A stretch of 64,000 nucleotides of DNA from Bacillus thuringiensis (lineage in GTDB: Bacteria; Bacillota; Bacilli; Bacillales; Bacillaceae_G), in assembly GCF_014932895.1 (NCBI RefSeq), contig NZ_JACYOF010000001.1, forward strand, positions 806,001-870,000. The letters are read 5' to 3'. The notes beneath the pieces were generated by a model. The model saw only the letters and a program-made list of their open reading frames with translations, had not been told where the DNA came from and did not search any database. Position 1 is the first letter of the stretch, and the number at the start of each line of letters is the position of its first letter. This document shows positions 16,533-25,942 of this stretch, piece by piece. Both the position numbers and the translations under genes were made by a program.

Positions 16533-17561
16533 TTAAATATGTTGCACATTTTCTTGTTTTGCTAATTCGTCAACAACTAACGTTACAAGATCTACAACAC
16601 GACGAGAGTAGCCCCACTCGTTATCATACCAAGCAAGTACTTTCACTTTACGATCTCCCATTACCATTGTAGATAAACCATCAATGATAGCTGAGTGTGT
16701 ATTTGTATTAAAGTCGATAGACACTAATGGCTCTTCGCTAAATTCTACAATACCTTTTAACGCACCGTTTGCAACAGTTTTGAATGCTTCATTAATTGCT
16801 TCAACTGTTACATCACGTTTTACATCTACTACTAAGTCAACAAGAGACACGTTTGGTGTTGGTACACGAAGTGCCATACCATGAAGTTTTCCGTTTAAGT
16901 GCGGAAGAACTTTTGCTAGCGCTTTCGCAGCACCTGTCGTTGTCGGAATGATCGACTGTCCACAAGCACGTGCTCTTCTTAAATCTTTATGTGGGTTATC
17001 AATATTTTTTTGGTCATTTGTATAAGCGTGAACAGTTGTCATTAAACCGTTTTCAATTCCGAACTGCTCATCTAACACCTTTACAACAGGAGCTAAACAG
17101 TTTGTTGTACAAGATGCATTTGAAATAACAGTATGTTTCGTAATATCTAATTGGTCTTCGTTCACACCGACTACAATTGTTACGTCCTCATTTTTACCAG
17201 GTGCTGTTAAAATTACTTTTTTCGCTCCAGCTTCAACATGAAGAATCGCTTTTTCTTTTGAATTAAATTTACCAGTTGCTTCAATTACAACTTCAACACC
17301 TAGCTCTTTCCAAGGCAATTCCTTTGGATCGCGGTTGTTTAAAAGGCGAATCATTTTCCCATCAACTAATAAGTGATCTTCAAATGCTTCTACTGTTCCG
17401 TCAAACTTGCCGTGAACTGTATCATACTTAATTAAGTGTGCTAACGTTTCTGATGGATAGCTTGCATTGATTGCTACAATTTCGAATGCGCTTTCTTTTA
17501 TTGCCTGACGAAATACCATTCTCCCAATACGTCCAAATCCATTAATTGCCACACGAGTCAT
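16533..17561 (-). CDS. gapB: Gluconeogenic glyceraldehyde-3-phosphate dehydrogenase
   Basis: A 342-residue GAPDH with the Rossmann start VAINGFGRIGRM, catalytic Cys151 in SNASCTTNCLAP and His178 in TTVHAY. Position beside coaE/speH and sequence fit GapB, the NADP-preferring enzyme that works in the gluconeogenic direction in Bacillus (the glycolytic paralogue GapA lies elsewhere). GGGGGATAA precedes the ATG. Two CcpN-like sites at its promoter support repression during growth on glycolytic carbon. Confidence 0.95.
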   Translation of the reverse strand: MTRVAINGFGRIGRMVFRQAIKESAFEIVAINASYPSETLAHLIKYDTVHGKFDGTVEAFEDHLLVDGKMIRLLNNRDPKELPWKELGVEVVIEATGKFNSKEKAILHVEAGAKKVILTAPGKNEDVTIVVGVNEDQLDITKHTVISNASCTTNCLAPVVKVLDEQFGIENGLMTTVHAYTNDQKNIDNPHKDLRRARACGQSIIPTTTGAAKALAKVLPHLNGKLHGMALRVPTPNVSLVDLVVDVKRDVTVEAINEAFKTVANGALKGIVEFSEEPLVSIDFNTNTHSAIIDGLSTMVMGDRKVKVLAWYDNEWGYSRRVVDLVTLVVDELAKQENVQHI

Positions 17562-17581
17562 AATATGTTATCCCCCTTGAA

Positions 17582-17642
17582 TGCGTTATACTATTTATCT
17601 CCAATCCCAATAATAGTATAACACAAAAAGGAGATATGTCAC
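17582..17642 (-). promoter_or_regulatory. gapB promoter with two CcpN-like boxes
   Basis: GTGACA (17642-17637), a 16-bp spacer and TATACT (17620-17615) form the promoter. TGTGTTATACT (17625-17615) fits the B. subtilis CcpN consensus TRTGHYATAYW at every position and covers the -10 box. An inverted second copy, TGCGTTATACT at 17582-17592 on the plus strand, differs at one position. CcpN represses gapB and pckA in B. subtilis. Confidence 0.7.
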
Positions 17643-17670
17643 TAAGCATTTTCATTAATTTCACAATTTT

Positions 17671-18273
17671 TTAATCAATAATGTTCCACTTTTTTAAAAT
17701 CACCTGTAATTGTGTTTTCGTTTCAATCATTGTGCCATCATTATTTATCACTTCATCCGCATTCTTCACTTTTTCTTCTAACGGCATTTGAGATTGAATA
17801 CGCGCTGTTGCTTCTTCTTCTGAAAAGTTATTTCGTTTCATTAAACGTTCTAATTGAGTATCAGGCGTAACTGCTACAACTAAAACGCGATCAACAAGAC
17901 TTGTTAATTTACTTTCAAACAAAAGAGGAATATCTAACACAACCGCTTGCATACCTTCTTTTATGTACATTTCCTTTTGTGCATTCATTTCCTCACGTAC
18001 TGCTGGATGAACAATTTTGTTTAACTGCAATCGTTTTTCTTCATTATAGAAAACGACACTCCCTAATTTTGGACGATCCAGTTCTCCATCTTCTTGTAAC
18101 ACTTCCGTTCCAAATACTGCTACTATTTTGTTATATGCTGGTTTTCCTCTTTCTACAACTTCTCGTGCAATAATATCTGCATCAATAACTGGTATGCTTA
18201 GCTCGCGAAACATTTGGGACACTGTACTTTTTCCGCTTGCGATGCCTCCTGTTAATCCAATTACTACTGTCAT
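17671..18273 (-). CDS. coaE: Dephospho-CoA kinase
   Basis: Catalyses the last step of coenzyme A synthesis, ATP-dependent 3'-phosphorylation of dephospho-CoA. The protein of 200 residues has a P-loop GGIASGKST (9-17), the [10 protein letters not shown] segment and the CoA-domain stretch VLDIPLLFE. The ATG at 18273 is preferred because GAGGAGG stands 6 bases upstream; a start 15 bases further up would overlap that site. Confidence 0.95.
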   Translation of the reverse strand: MTVVIGLTGGIASGKSTVSQMFRELSIPVIDADIIAREVVERGKPAYNKIVAVFGTEVLQEDGELDRPKLGSVVFYNEEKRLQLNKIVHPAVREEMNAQKEMYIKEGMQAVVLDIPLLFESKLTSLVDRVLVVAVTPDTQLERLMKRNNFSEEEATARIQSQMPLEEKVKNADEVINNDGTMIETKTQLQVILKKWNIID

Positions 18274-18290
18274 AATAATCCTCCTCACAA

Positions 18291-18320
18291 TAAAAGGCGC
18301 GAAACTAATGTTCCACGCCC
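18291..18320 (-). terminator. Terminator after ytaF
   Basis: On the minus strand GGCGTGGAAC pairs with GTTTCGCGCC (two G-U pairs) around a short loop and is followed by TTTTATT. It separates polA-mutM-ytaF from coaE. Confidence 0.7.
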
Positions 18321-18324
18321 ATGC

Positions 18325-18957
18325 TTACATTTTCCAAATTCCAATAATAATGAGTAATACCCCAGGCAGGAATGTAAATTTTTGTAACCACTTCATATTC
18401 GATAACACCGTTCCAAGTTTCATTCCAATAAATAAAAACAAAGAACTCATAACTGCAACTAATAGCGCCATCATAGCAGGTGTATACCCTAATAAAGATG
18501 CACCAATTCCAGCACCAAACGAATCTACAGAAAGAGCGATACCAAGCAGTAACGCTTCTCCTGCAGAGATAGTTCCTGATTTATCAAAATCTGCTACAGT
18601 CGGTTTCCGTAAAATTTGAATCACTAGCCCGAGCGAAGCAATCTCTAATTTCCAAACCTTCTCCTCTTGCTTCGGTTCTTCTTTTTTATCACTTCGAAAA
18701 AATTGGTATAATACCCAAATTCCTATTCCAATAAGAACAAGCCCACCGATACGCGTTGCGATAACAGGTGAAAATACTTTCGCGATCATATGTCCAATTC
18801 CCATTGAAACAAGCATGACAGCCGCTGAACAGATTCCGATAATCATAATGGATCTTAGTGGAATTCTTACACTCCTTAGCCCATATGTCAGCCCTACACT
18901 ACAGCTATCTAAGCTTAATGTAAAAGCTAATAAAATAAGAGATAAATAAAGGTACAT
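18325..18957 (-). CDS. ytaF: Sporulation membrane protein YtaF (MntP-related)
   Basis: Membrane protein of 210 residues with about six helices in two homologous halves. Each half starts with a motif of the MntP/YtaF superfamily: LSLDS at 14-18 and LSVDS at 142-146. Between the halves a loop has a textbook 12-residue EF-hand pattern, D123-x-D125-x-S127-G128-x-I130-x3-E134. YtaF is described as a sporulation protein in B. subtilis; metal transport is inferred from MntP homology. The start follows GGGAGGAG. It is transcribed after polA and mutM. Confidence 0.88.
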   Translation of the reverse strand: MYLYLSLILLAFTLSLDSCSVGLTYGLRSVRIPLRSIMIIGICSAAVMLVSMGIGHMIAKVFSPVIATRIGGLVLIGIGIWVLYQFFRSDKKEEPKQEEKVWKLEIASLGLVIQILRKPTVADFDKSGTISAGEALLLGIALSVDSFGAGIGASLLGYTPAMMALLVAVMSSLFLFIGMKLGTVLSNMKWLQKFTFLPGVLLIIIGIWKM

Positions 18958-19029
18958 CGGTAAGCTCCTCCCTTATACATAGCTCTGCTGTATGTATATG
19001 ACAAATGCCTATCCGATGTTATCTCTTTT

Positions 19030-19860
19030 CTATATTCTAGGCTGGCAAATCGGGCAGTAATGCGTTCCTCTGCCTCCAACAACTGTTTTTTCTAATATCG
19101 TGCCACAAGTTACGCACGGCTCTCCTTTTTTTCCATATACATTTAGAAGTTCTTGGAACGAGCCAATTTGCCCTTGTGAATTGATATACGTTCTAATTGT
19201 ACTTCCGCCGCGTTTCACTGCTTCACCTAACGTTGTAACAATCGCTTCGTAAACTCTTTCGATTTCTTCTTCTGTTAAAGACGCAGCTTCTCGTTCTGGA
19301 TGGATGCGGGAACGGAATAAAACTTCATCTACATATATATTTCCAAGCCCTACTAAAAGACGCTGGTCTAATAATACGACTTTTATTTTACGATTTGTCT
19401 TTTGCAATCTTTCTTGCAAATACTTTGGTGTTAATTCCGCATCAAATGGCTCCGGACCTAAGTCAGCAAGAGGCATTTGATTCAATTCTTCACCTTTCTT
19501 AAAGAGATGCATCGTACCAAACTTTCTCACATCTTTATAATGTAATTCCGTTCCATCTGTAAATAAGAAACGTACGTGCGTATGTTTATCAATCGGCTCA
19601 TTCTCTTGATGTAGTAAAAACTTACCTTCCATACGCAAATGTGAAACAATGACATAATTCGTTACATATAAAAGCAAAAACTTTCCTCTTCGCTTTATAT
19701 TTTCAATTGTCTCGCCTCTTAGCATTTCTTTAAAGATTTCTGCATCATCCGGTCGTTTCACTATTTTCGGATAAGTAATAATAACATCTTCAATCGTCTT
19801 TCCTGTTACAAGATCTTCAAGCGTCCGTCTAACATTTTCAACCTCTGGTAATTCAGGCAT
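19030..19860 (-). CDS. mutM: Formamidopyrimidine-DNA glycosylase (Fpg)
   Basis: Bifunctional glycosylase/AP lyase that removes 8-oxoguanine and formamidopyrimidines. In 276 residues it has catalytic Pro2 and Glu3 (MPELPEVE), the helix-two-turn-helix GLGNIYVDEVLF, and a C-terminal zinc finger with CVTC and CPIC pairs. It follows polA by 12 bp, so base-excision initiation and gap filling are coexpressed. Confidence 0.97.
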   Translation of the reverse strand: MPELPEVENVRRTLEDLVTGKTIEDVIITYPKIVKRPDDAEIFKEMLRGETIENIKRRGKFLLLYVTNYVIVSHLRMEGKFLLHQENEPIDKHTHVRFLFTDGTELHYKDVRKFGTMHLFKKGEELNQMPLADLGPEPFDAELTPKYLQERLQKTNRKIKVVLLDQRLLVGLGNIYVDEVLFRSRIHPEREAASLTEEEIERVYEAIVTTLGEAVKRGGSTIRTYINSQGQIGSFQELLNVYGKKGEPCVTCGTILEKTVVGGRGTHYCPICQPRI

Positions 19861-19872
19861 TTCATCACTTCC

Positions 19873-22506
19873 TTATTTTGCGTCGTACCAAGTTGGACCG
19901 TAAGAATAATCTACTTTCAGCGGAACAGCTAGTTCAATTGCATGCTCCATCACTTCAGGTACAAGCTTCTCTAATTTTTCCACTTCTTCTTTCGGTGCTT
20001 CAAATATCAATTCATCGTGTACTTGCAGAAGAAGACGCGCTTGTAATCCTTCTTCTTCTAGACGATCTGCCATAATAATCATCGCTTTTTTAATAATATC
20101 TGCTGCAGTACCTTGAATTGGTGTGTTCATCGCTGTACGCTCAGCAAAGCTACGTAAATTGAAATTACGACTCGTAATTTCTGGAATATAACGACGACGA
20201 TTTAATAATGTAGCTACATATCCTTTTTGTTTTGCGTCTTTTACGATGTCATCCATGTATTCTTGTACACCAGGGAAACTTTCTAAATACTTTTCAATAA
20301 ATTCCGCTGCTGCTTTTCTTGTAATTCCCAAATTTTGCGAAAGGCCATAATCACTAATACCATACACAATTCCGAAGTTAACCGCTTTTGCTTGTCGTCT
20401 CATATTCGAAGTTACTTCATCTTTTCCAACGCCGAATACATCCATAGCTGTTTTCGTATGAATATCCATATCATGTTGGAACGCTTCAACTAGCCCTTTA
20501 TCATTTGCAATATGAGCTAATACACGAAGTTCGATTTGTGAATAGTCGGCCGCGTACATAATCCATCCTTCTTCTGATGGAACAAACGCCTGACGAATCT
20601 TTCTTCCTTCTTCTAATCGAATCGGGATATTTTGCAAGTTCGGATCTGTTGAACTTAATCGACCTGTTTGCGTTAACACTTGATTGAAACGAGTATGGAT
20701 TTTAGATGAATCTTCATGTACAACTTTCAGTAAACCTTCAATGTAAGTTGAATTTAGTTTCCCTAATTGACGATAATGTAAAATGTTCGGAATAATTTCA
20801 TGGTGATTCATAAGCTTGTCTAGTACATCAGCTGACGTAGAATAACCTGTTTTCGTCTTTTTAATCACTGGTAAGTTTAAGTTTTCAAACAAAATAACAC
20901 CAAGCTGCTTCGGTGAATTAATATTAAATTCTGTTCCTGCGAGCTTATAAATTTCCTGTTCCATTTCCTTTAATCTACCTGCAAGTTCTTCTCCCATATT
21001 ACGAAGACGCTCCGTATCAACTTTTACACCTTTCACTTCCATATCAGCTAATACACGAGCGAGCGGTAATTCTAACTCTGTAAATAGTTCATATTGCTCG
21101 TTCTTTTCTAATTCTTCTACGAATGTTTGCTTTACATCATATAATACATGTACTTTACGAGCTACATGTTCCGCTACTATCTCTAACTCTGGAACAGCTC
21201 GTTTCGCACCTTTTCCGTAAACTTCTTCATCAGATTTCACGGCATGCGTTTCTTTCATTTTCGCTACAGTACGGAAATCTTTATCCGTATCAGCTGGATC
21301 AAGTAAATAAGCTGCAATTAATAGATCAAAGTCAATTCCTTGAATATCTATACCTTTCCAATTGAGTGCAACGATAGCTCGTTTCGCATCAAATGTATGC
21401 TTTCTCATTTCCCCATTTGCAAGCCATGCTTTAAATGCATCAGATGCAAAAGCAATGTCCGTCTGAATAAAGTAGCAACCATTTTCATTTTGAATACCAA
21501 AACCTTGAATGTCCGCTTTGTGATAATTATCTTCTTGTACTTCTACAATAAGCGCACTATCTTGCTGAAGCATTTCTTCTGTAACTTCTTCCACAATATC
21601 AAATGTAATATCATCTAATTCAGCTGGAGCTGTTTCTTCTGGCGTAACACCTAATTTATTTAAAAGAGATGTAAATCCTAAATTCTCAAACATCGGAATC
21701 ACATCACTTGCTTCATACCCTTTATACTCCATATCATCCATATGCACTGTAATTGGCGCATCTGTAATAATAGTTGCAAGGTCTTTACTCATTAAAGCTT
21801 GTTCTTTATTCGCTTCCAATTTTTCTTTTAATTTTTTCCCGCTTACTTGATCTATATTTTCATACACTGCTTCGACCGTTTCAAACTGTGTCAACAATTT
21901 AATCGCAGTTTTTTCACCAACTCCTGGTACACCCGGAATATTATCTGACTGGTCTCCCATTAAACCTTTCATATCGATAATTTGCTTTGGTGATAAGCTA
22001 TATTTCTCAAACAAAGCTTCTTTCGTGTATTCATCTACTTCTGTAATGCCTTTTCTAGGAATACATACAAGTGTGTTATCAGAAACAAGTTGAAGTAAAT
22101 CTTTATCTCCTGAAATAACTTTAACATGAGCTCCTTGTTCACTTGCTTCTTTCGCTAGCGTTCCCATAATGTCGTCCGCTTCGTAATTTTCCAGCTCATA
22201 ACGCGGTACATTAAATGCATCCAACATCTCACGAATAAACGGGAATTGCTCTGACAACTCAGGTGGAGTCTTTTGACGTCCTCCTTTATAATCACTATAC
22301 GTTTTATGACGGAACGTTGTTTTCCCCGCATCAAACGCAACAAGCATATGCGTCGGTTTTTCTTCCTCTAATATTCTCATTAACATCATTGTAAAACCGT
22401 AAATTGCGTTCGTATGTATACCTTTGTCGTTATTTAAAAGCGGTAGTGCAAAGAAAGCACGATACGCGATATTATTACCATCTACTAATACGACTTTTTT
22501 TTCCAC
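19873..22506 (-). CDS. polA: DNA polymerase I
   Basis: An 877-residue polymerase for Okazaki fragment maturation and repair gap filling. It has an N-terminal 5'-3' exonuclease (VLVDGNNIAYRAFFALP; DYKGGR; ISGDKDLLQL), a central 3'-5' exonuclease-like domain that appears degenerate as in Bacillus Pol I, and the polymerase domain (DYSQIELRVLAH; RRQAKAVNFGIVYG; QVHDELIFE). The start is GTG 22506 (GTG-GAA-AAA), 7 bases after GGGGAGG; ATG codons further upstream lack a ribosome site. Confidence 0.96.
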   Translation of the reverse strand: MEKKVVLVDGNNIAYRAFFALPLLNNDKGIHTNAIYGFTMMLMRILEEEKPTHMLVAFDAGKTTFRHKTYSDYKGGRQKTPPELSEQFPFIREMLDAFNVPRYELENYEADDIMGTLAKEASEQGAHVKVISGDKDLLQLVSDNTLVCIPRKGITEVDEYTKEALFEKYSLSPKQIIDMKGLMGDQSDNIPGVPGVGEKTAIKLLTQFETVEAVYENIDQVSGKKLKEKLEANKEQALMSKDLATIITDAPITVHMDDMEYKGYEASDVIPMFENLGFTSLLNKLGVTPEETAPAELDDITFDIVEEVTEEMLQQDSALIVEVQEDNYHKADIQGFGIQNENGCYFIQTDIAFASDAFKAWLANGEMRKHTFDAKRAIVALNWKGIDIQGIDFDLLIAAYLLDPADTDKDFRTVAKMKETHAVKSDEEVYGKGAKRAVPELEIVAEHVARKVHVLYDVKQTFVEELEKNEQYELFTELELPLARVLADMEVKGVKVDTERLRNMGEELAGRLKEMEQEIYKLAGTEFNINSPKQLGVILFENLNLPVIKKTKTGYSTSADVLDKLMNHHEIIPNILHYRQLGKLNSTYIEGLLKVVHEDSSKIHTRFNQVLTQTGRLSSTDPNLQNIPIRLEEGRKIRQAFVPSEEGWIMYAADYSQIELRVLAHIANDKGLVEAFQHDMDIHTKTAMDVFGVGKDEVTSNMRRQAKAVNFGIVYGISDYGLSQNLGITRKAAAEFIEKYLESFPGVQEYMDDIVKDAKQKGYVATLLNRRRYIPEITSRNFNLRSFAERTAMNTPIQGTAADIIKKAMIIMADRLEEEGLQARLLLQVHDELIFEAPKEEVEKLEKLVPEVMEHAIELAVPLKVDYSYGPTWYDAK

Positions 22507-22550
22507 AATAGAAACCTCCCCATACAAATTTGAAACGATTTTCACACAGA

Positions 22551-22618
22551 AAAAAACCGTTCCTTTCCTCTCTCTATATTAACATGACTAATAGAGAGAA
22601 GAAAAATAACGGTTTTTT
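22551..22618 (-). terminator. Terminator between phoR and polA
   Basis: AACGGTTTTTT and its complement enclose an inner hairpin (CTCTCTAT/ATAGAGAG). The element has a T run on both strands and isolates phoPR from polA. Confidence 0.8.
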
Positions 22619-22788
22619 CTTTCATATATAAACAAACTTATATTGGCATAAAGGGAAGTGACGAGAATAGTATAACTACTCTCGTCCAAAATTACTCCTT
22701 GGATGAAGGGGTTTTCATGTATTATATTAACAGAGCTTTATTAATATTTAATTAAGCCATTGTTAATATATTGTAAACATCCTTCGTC

Positions 22789-24552
22789 CTATTTTACAGT
22801 TGCTGATTTTGGTAAAACAACTGTAAATGTTGTCCCTTCCCCAACTTCACTATCCACAGTAATTGTACCGTGATGCGCCTCAACTAAATGCTTTACAATC
22901 GATAATCCAAGACCTGTACCACCAGTATTTCTACTTCTAGCTTTATCCACTCGGTAAAAGCGTTCAAAAATACGCGGAATTTCATCTTTACTAATACCGA
23001 TTCCAGTATCCGAAACTTTTATATAAGCATTATATTTATCTTCTGCTAATTCAACAGAAACAACGCCTCCAGCCGGTGTATATACGATTGCATTATTAAT
23101 TAAATTAATAAAGATTTGTTTCAAACGACCAGGATCTCCAATAACGGAAACACGTTTTAATACATCCACTTGTAAAGAGATTTCTTTTTCTCCTGCTTTA
23201 TTATCAAGCACCATATGAATATCTTCAAGAAGTCCCTTCATATCAACGGTCCCCATATTTAATTTAAACCCTTGTTGCTCGATCTTTGACAAATCTAATA
23301 AATCTTCAATTAATCCTTGCATACGTTCACTTTCTTTTAAAATAATGTGTAAGAAATGTTCGCAGAATTTTTTATTATCCATCGCTCCATCTAAAAGCGT
23401 TTCTGAAAAACCTTTAATAGAAGTAATCGGTGTCTTTAGTTCATGAGAAACATTCGCTAAAAAGTCTTTTCTCATTTGTTCTAATTTCTTTAACTCAGTA
23501 ATGTCATGGAATACGAGAACAATCCCTTTCCATTCATGGTTCGTCCCGATAATCGGCGCTCCATATACTTCAAAATGCTTTCGCTCAATTCCAAGTGGCA
23601 ATAACATTTGTTTACGCACTTTCACTTCTGTCATAAAGATTTCTTCCACAAGCTCTATAATTTCTGTATGATGAAACGATTCATAATATAAACAATCTAA
23701 ATATTCTTCATCTGTTACGTGGAAAGTCTCCTTATAAGAACGGTTTACAAGGTTTATATAACCGCGGCTATCAATTAAAATCATTCCGCTTCCCATATTT
23801 TCAATTAACGTATGCAGACGATCTTGTTGCATTTCTTGTTCAAGTGTCATCTCTTGTAAATTACGAGCTAAAATATTAATCGCTTTACTCAGCATGCCTG
23901 TTTCATCCGAATGACTTTCATAAGCGCGCGCTTTATAATTACCTTTCGCTAATTCAATAGCAACTTTCGTAACTGATTCAATCGGCCTAATATATTGCCC
24001 TGTAATTTTCATACCTAGGAATACAACTACAAGACAAGCGATGACAAATCCGATAATTAATAATCCCCACGTTTTTTGATGAACGTCTCTCAAAGGCTCA
24101 ATTGTGCTTTTCACCAAAATGTACCCTTGTTTCCCTGCTACATCTTGAACGAACACCGCATGATAAAATTCATTCTTCTGATCCGTTTCTTTCGTAATGA
24201 CTTTATTTCTTTGTTTCTCTGTTTCGGTAGAAAGTTCTTTAATCACCCCTTGATTAAACGCAGATTGTTGTCCTCCGCTATATTGAACTTTCTTTTTTTC
24301 ATCCACAAATATAATAGAAGCTGGTATTTTCTCTTCTAACTTTTCAAATACATACGGCTTTTTTAACACATCATCAAAACCTTGTTCTTCTGCTAATTCC
24401 GCAACATATCCTGTTTCTTTTACCATTCTCTCTTTGGCATGATCTATATAGTAGTTTTCAAACACGGTTTCTAACAGTAAACCTAGTCCGACTAAAATAA
24501 ATACAATAAGAGAAACAAATGTAAAAAGAAGCCTGGAACGAAATTTATTCAT
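22789..24552 (-). CDS. phoR: Phosphate-response sensor histidine kinase PhoR
   Basis: Membrane kinase of 587 residues. Helix 1 (about 9-31) and helix 2 (about 162-180) bracket an extracytoplasmic PAS-like domain. Then come HAMP (about 183-236), PAS (about 245-350), HisKA with His370 in NVSHELKTP, and the HATPase N and G boxes (INLINNAIVYTP; DTGIGI; GTGLGLSI). It controls the Pho regulon with PhoP. Its start overlaps the phoP stop by 8 bp, implying translational coupling. Confidence 0.93.
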   Translation of the reverse strand: MNKFRSRLLFTFVSLIVFILVGLGLLLETVFENYYIDHAKERMVKETGYVAELAEEQGFDDVLKKPYVFEKLEEKIPASIIFVDEKKKVQYSGGQQSAFNQGVIKELSTETEKQRNKVITKETDQKNEFYHAVFVQDVAGKQGYILVKSTIEPLRDVHQKTWGLLIIGFVIACLVVVFLGMKITGQYIRPIESVTKVAIELAKGNYKARAYESHSDETGMLSKAINILARNLQEMTLEQEMQQDRLHTLIENMGSGMILIDSRGYINLVNRSYKETFHVTDEEYLDCLYYESFHHTEIIELVEEIFMTEVKVRKQMLLPLGIERKHFEVYGAPIIGTNHEWKGIVLVFHDITELKKLEQMRKDFLANVSHELKTPITSIKGFSETLLDGAMDNKKFCEHFLHIILKESERMQGLIEDLLDLSKIEQQGFKLNMGTVDMKGLLEDIHMVLDNKAGEKEISLQVDVLKRVSVIGDPGRLKQIFINLINNAIVYTPAGGVVSVELAEDKYNAYIKVSDTGIGISKDEIPRIFERFYRVDKARSRNTGGTGLGLSIVKHLVEAHHGTITVDSEVGEGTTFTVVLPKSATVK

Positions 24553-25264
24553 CCCCTTTTGGCTCCTCTAATTTATATCCTAAACCACGTATCGTTTTAA
24601 TGTACGCCGGTTTTTTCGTATTTCGTTCAATTTTATCGCGCAAATGGCTAATATGAACATCAACAATTCGTGTATCACCAGCAAAATCATAATTCCATAC
24701 AGCACTTAATAATTGATCACGCGTCAACACGCGACTTTTATTTTTCGCGAGATAGACAAGTAGTTCAAATTCTTTTGGGGTTAATTCAAGCTTTCTTCCT
24801 TGGAAATAAGCCTCATAAAACTCCGGTAAAATTTTAAGTTCTGCAATTGTGATGCTGTCTTCATCTGGCGCTTCTACAACTTGTTCTTCTTGTTGTAATT
24901 TCGTACGACGCAAAATCGCCTTCACACGAGCAACAACTTCCCTTGGACTAAACGGCTTCGTCATATAATCATCTGCCCCAAGTTCAAGGCCTAACACCTT
25001 ATCAAACTCATCATCTTTTGCCGTTAACATTAAAATCGGCGTCATGACACGCTGCAATCGTAATTCTTTACAAACTTCCATACCATCCATTTTTGGAAGC
25101 ATTAAATCTAATATAATTAAATCCGGACGTTCTGTTGTCGCTTTTTGAAGCGCCATTTCTCCATCCATCGCTGTTATAACTTCAAAACCAGCTTGTTGTA
25201 AATTAAATTCAATTAAAGTTAAGATAAACTCCTCATCATCAACTACTAAAATACGATTGTTCAT
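24545..25264 (-). CDS. phoP: Phosphate-response regulator PhoP
   Basis: OmpR-family response regulator of 239 residues. The receiver has the acidic pair D9/D10 and phospho-acceptor D53 (LIILDLMLP). The winged-helix DNA-binding domain covers about 135-235 (ELTPKEFELLVYLA; RIVDVHISHLRDKIE). It activates phosphate scavenging genes under phosphate starvation. GGAGG precedes the ATG. It lies downstream of the TCA genes, as in B. subtilis. Confidence 0.94.
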   Translation of the reverse strand: MNNRILVVDDEEFILTLIEFNLQQAGFEVITAMDGEMALQKATTERPDLIILDLMLPKMDGMEVCKELRLQRVMTPILMLTAKDDEFDKVLGLELGADDYMTKPFSPREVVARVKAILRRTKLQQEEQVVEAPDEDSITIAELKILPEFYEAYFQGRKLELTPKEFELLVYLAKNKSRVLTRDQLLSAVWNYDFAGDTRIVDVHISHLRDKIERNTKKPAYIKTIRGLGYKLEEPKGDE

Positions 25265-25423
25265 TCTTTTCCTCCAAGTTATAGACTTGAAACCTTCTTC
25301 ATCCTAGTATTTTCCCCGTTATTCTCATCATACTAGAAAACAAAGTCCCTCTCAATATAATTGTCTATTCATGGATTCAGATTGTGCTATCGTTATTCCT
25401 AAAAACCATTACGTTTGTCTCAA

Positions 25424-25666
25424 TTAACATGTTGTTATCCATACTTTATACACTTTTATATTCTTATTAAATTCTACTTTCGTATGAATATTGCGTTCTC
25501 GATTTTGTGCTAAGAAAAACGAAAGAGCATACGCTATTTTATAATCAGGTGTTTCATATCCATCAAATACTCTCCCATACATTTCATTCGCAATTGAATC
25601 TGCCCACACTTCAGCTTCCCTTATCGTTTCAAAGATAACGTCTTCTCTCTTCCATTTCATCTTCAA
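25424..25666 (-). CDS. Conserved small hypothetical protein
   Basis: An 80-residue soluble protein rich in charged and aromatic residues, with no motif that I recognise. Its ribosome site GGAAGGAG is 6 bases before a TTG at 25666 and 12 before an ATG at 25660, so either may be the start. It lies alone between phoP and the MaoC-like gene. Confidence 0.6.
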   Translation of the reverse strand: MKMKWKREDVIFETIREAEVWADSIANEMYGRVFDGYETPDYKIAYALSFFLAQNRERNIHTKVEFNKNIKVYKVWITTC

Positions 25667-25753
25667 AAACCACTCCTTCCAACAACATAAATTATGCGAT
25701 ACTGAATATTGTTAATCACAATATACAAATGTTAATGATAAGAAAATTCTATT

Positions 25754-25885
25754 ATGCGACTAGTACTACCTATTCTAACTTTAGTAGTAACATGTATCCT
25801 TACTTTTAACGCTCTAAGCTGGAATACCATCAAAACGGGTTGTTCAGATTTCGCTGAAGGGTTCACACAAGGATTCTTCAACTAA
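25754..25885 (+). CDS. Possible 43-residue membrane peptide
   Basis: A short plus-strand frame encodes one hydrophobic N-terminal helix (RLVLPILTLVVTCILTF) followed by a polar tail ending DFAEGFTQGFFN. Its stop lies right in front of a very strong terminator. The ribosome site is weak (GATAAG). The clean helix-plus-tail layout and the terminator argue for a gene, the poor ribosome site against. Function unknown. Confidence 0.4.
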   Translation: MRLVLPILTLVVTCILTFNALSWNTIKTGCSDFAEGFTQGFFN

Positions 25886-25931
25886 AAATAGCGCTAGCAT
25901 CCTTTATAGAGGATACGCTAGCGCTATTTTT
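25884..25931. terminator. Strong bidirectional terminator
   Basis: AAAAATAGCGCTAGC and GCTAGCGCTATTTTT form a 15-bp stem with a further inner ATCC/GGAT pair. It ends the small plus-strand frame and the MaoC-like gene. Confidence 0.9.
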
Positions 25932-25942
25932 AGTTTCATGTT

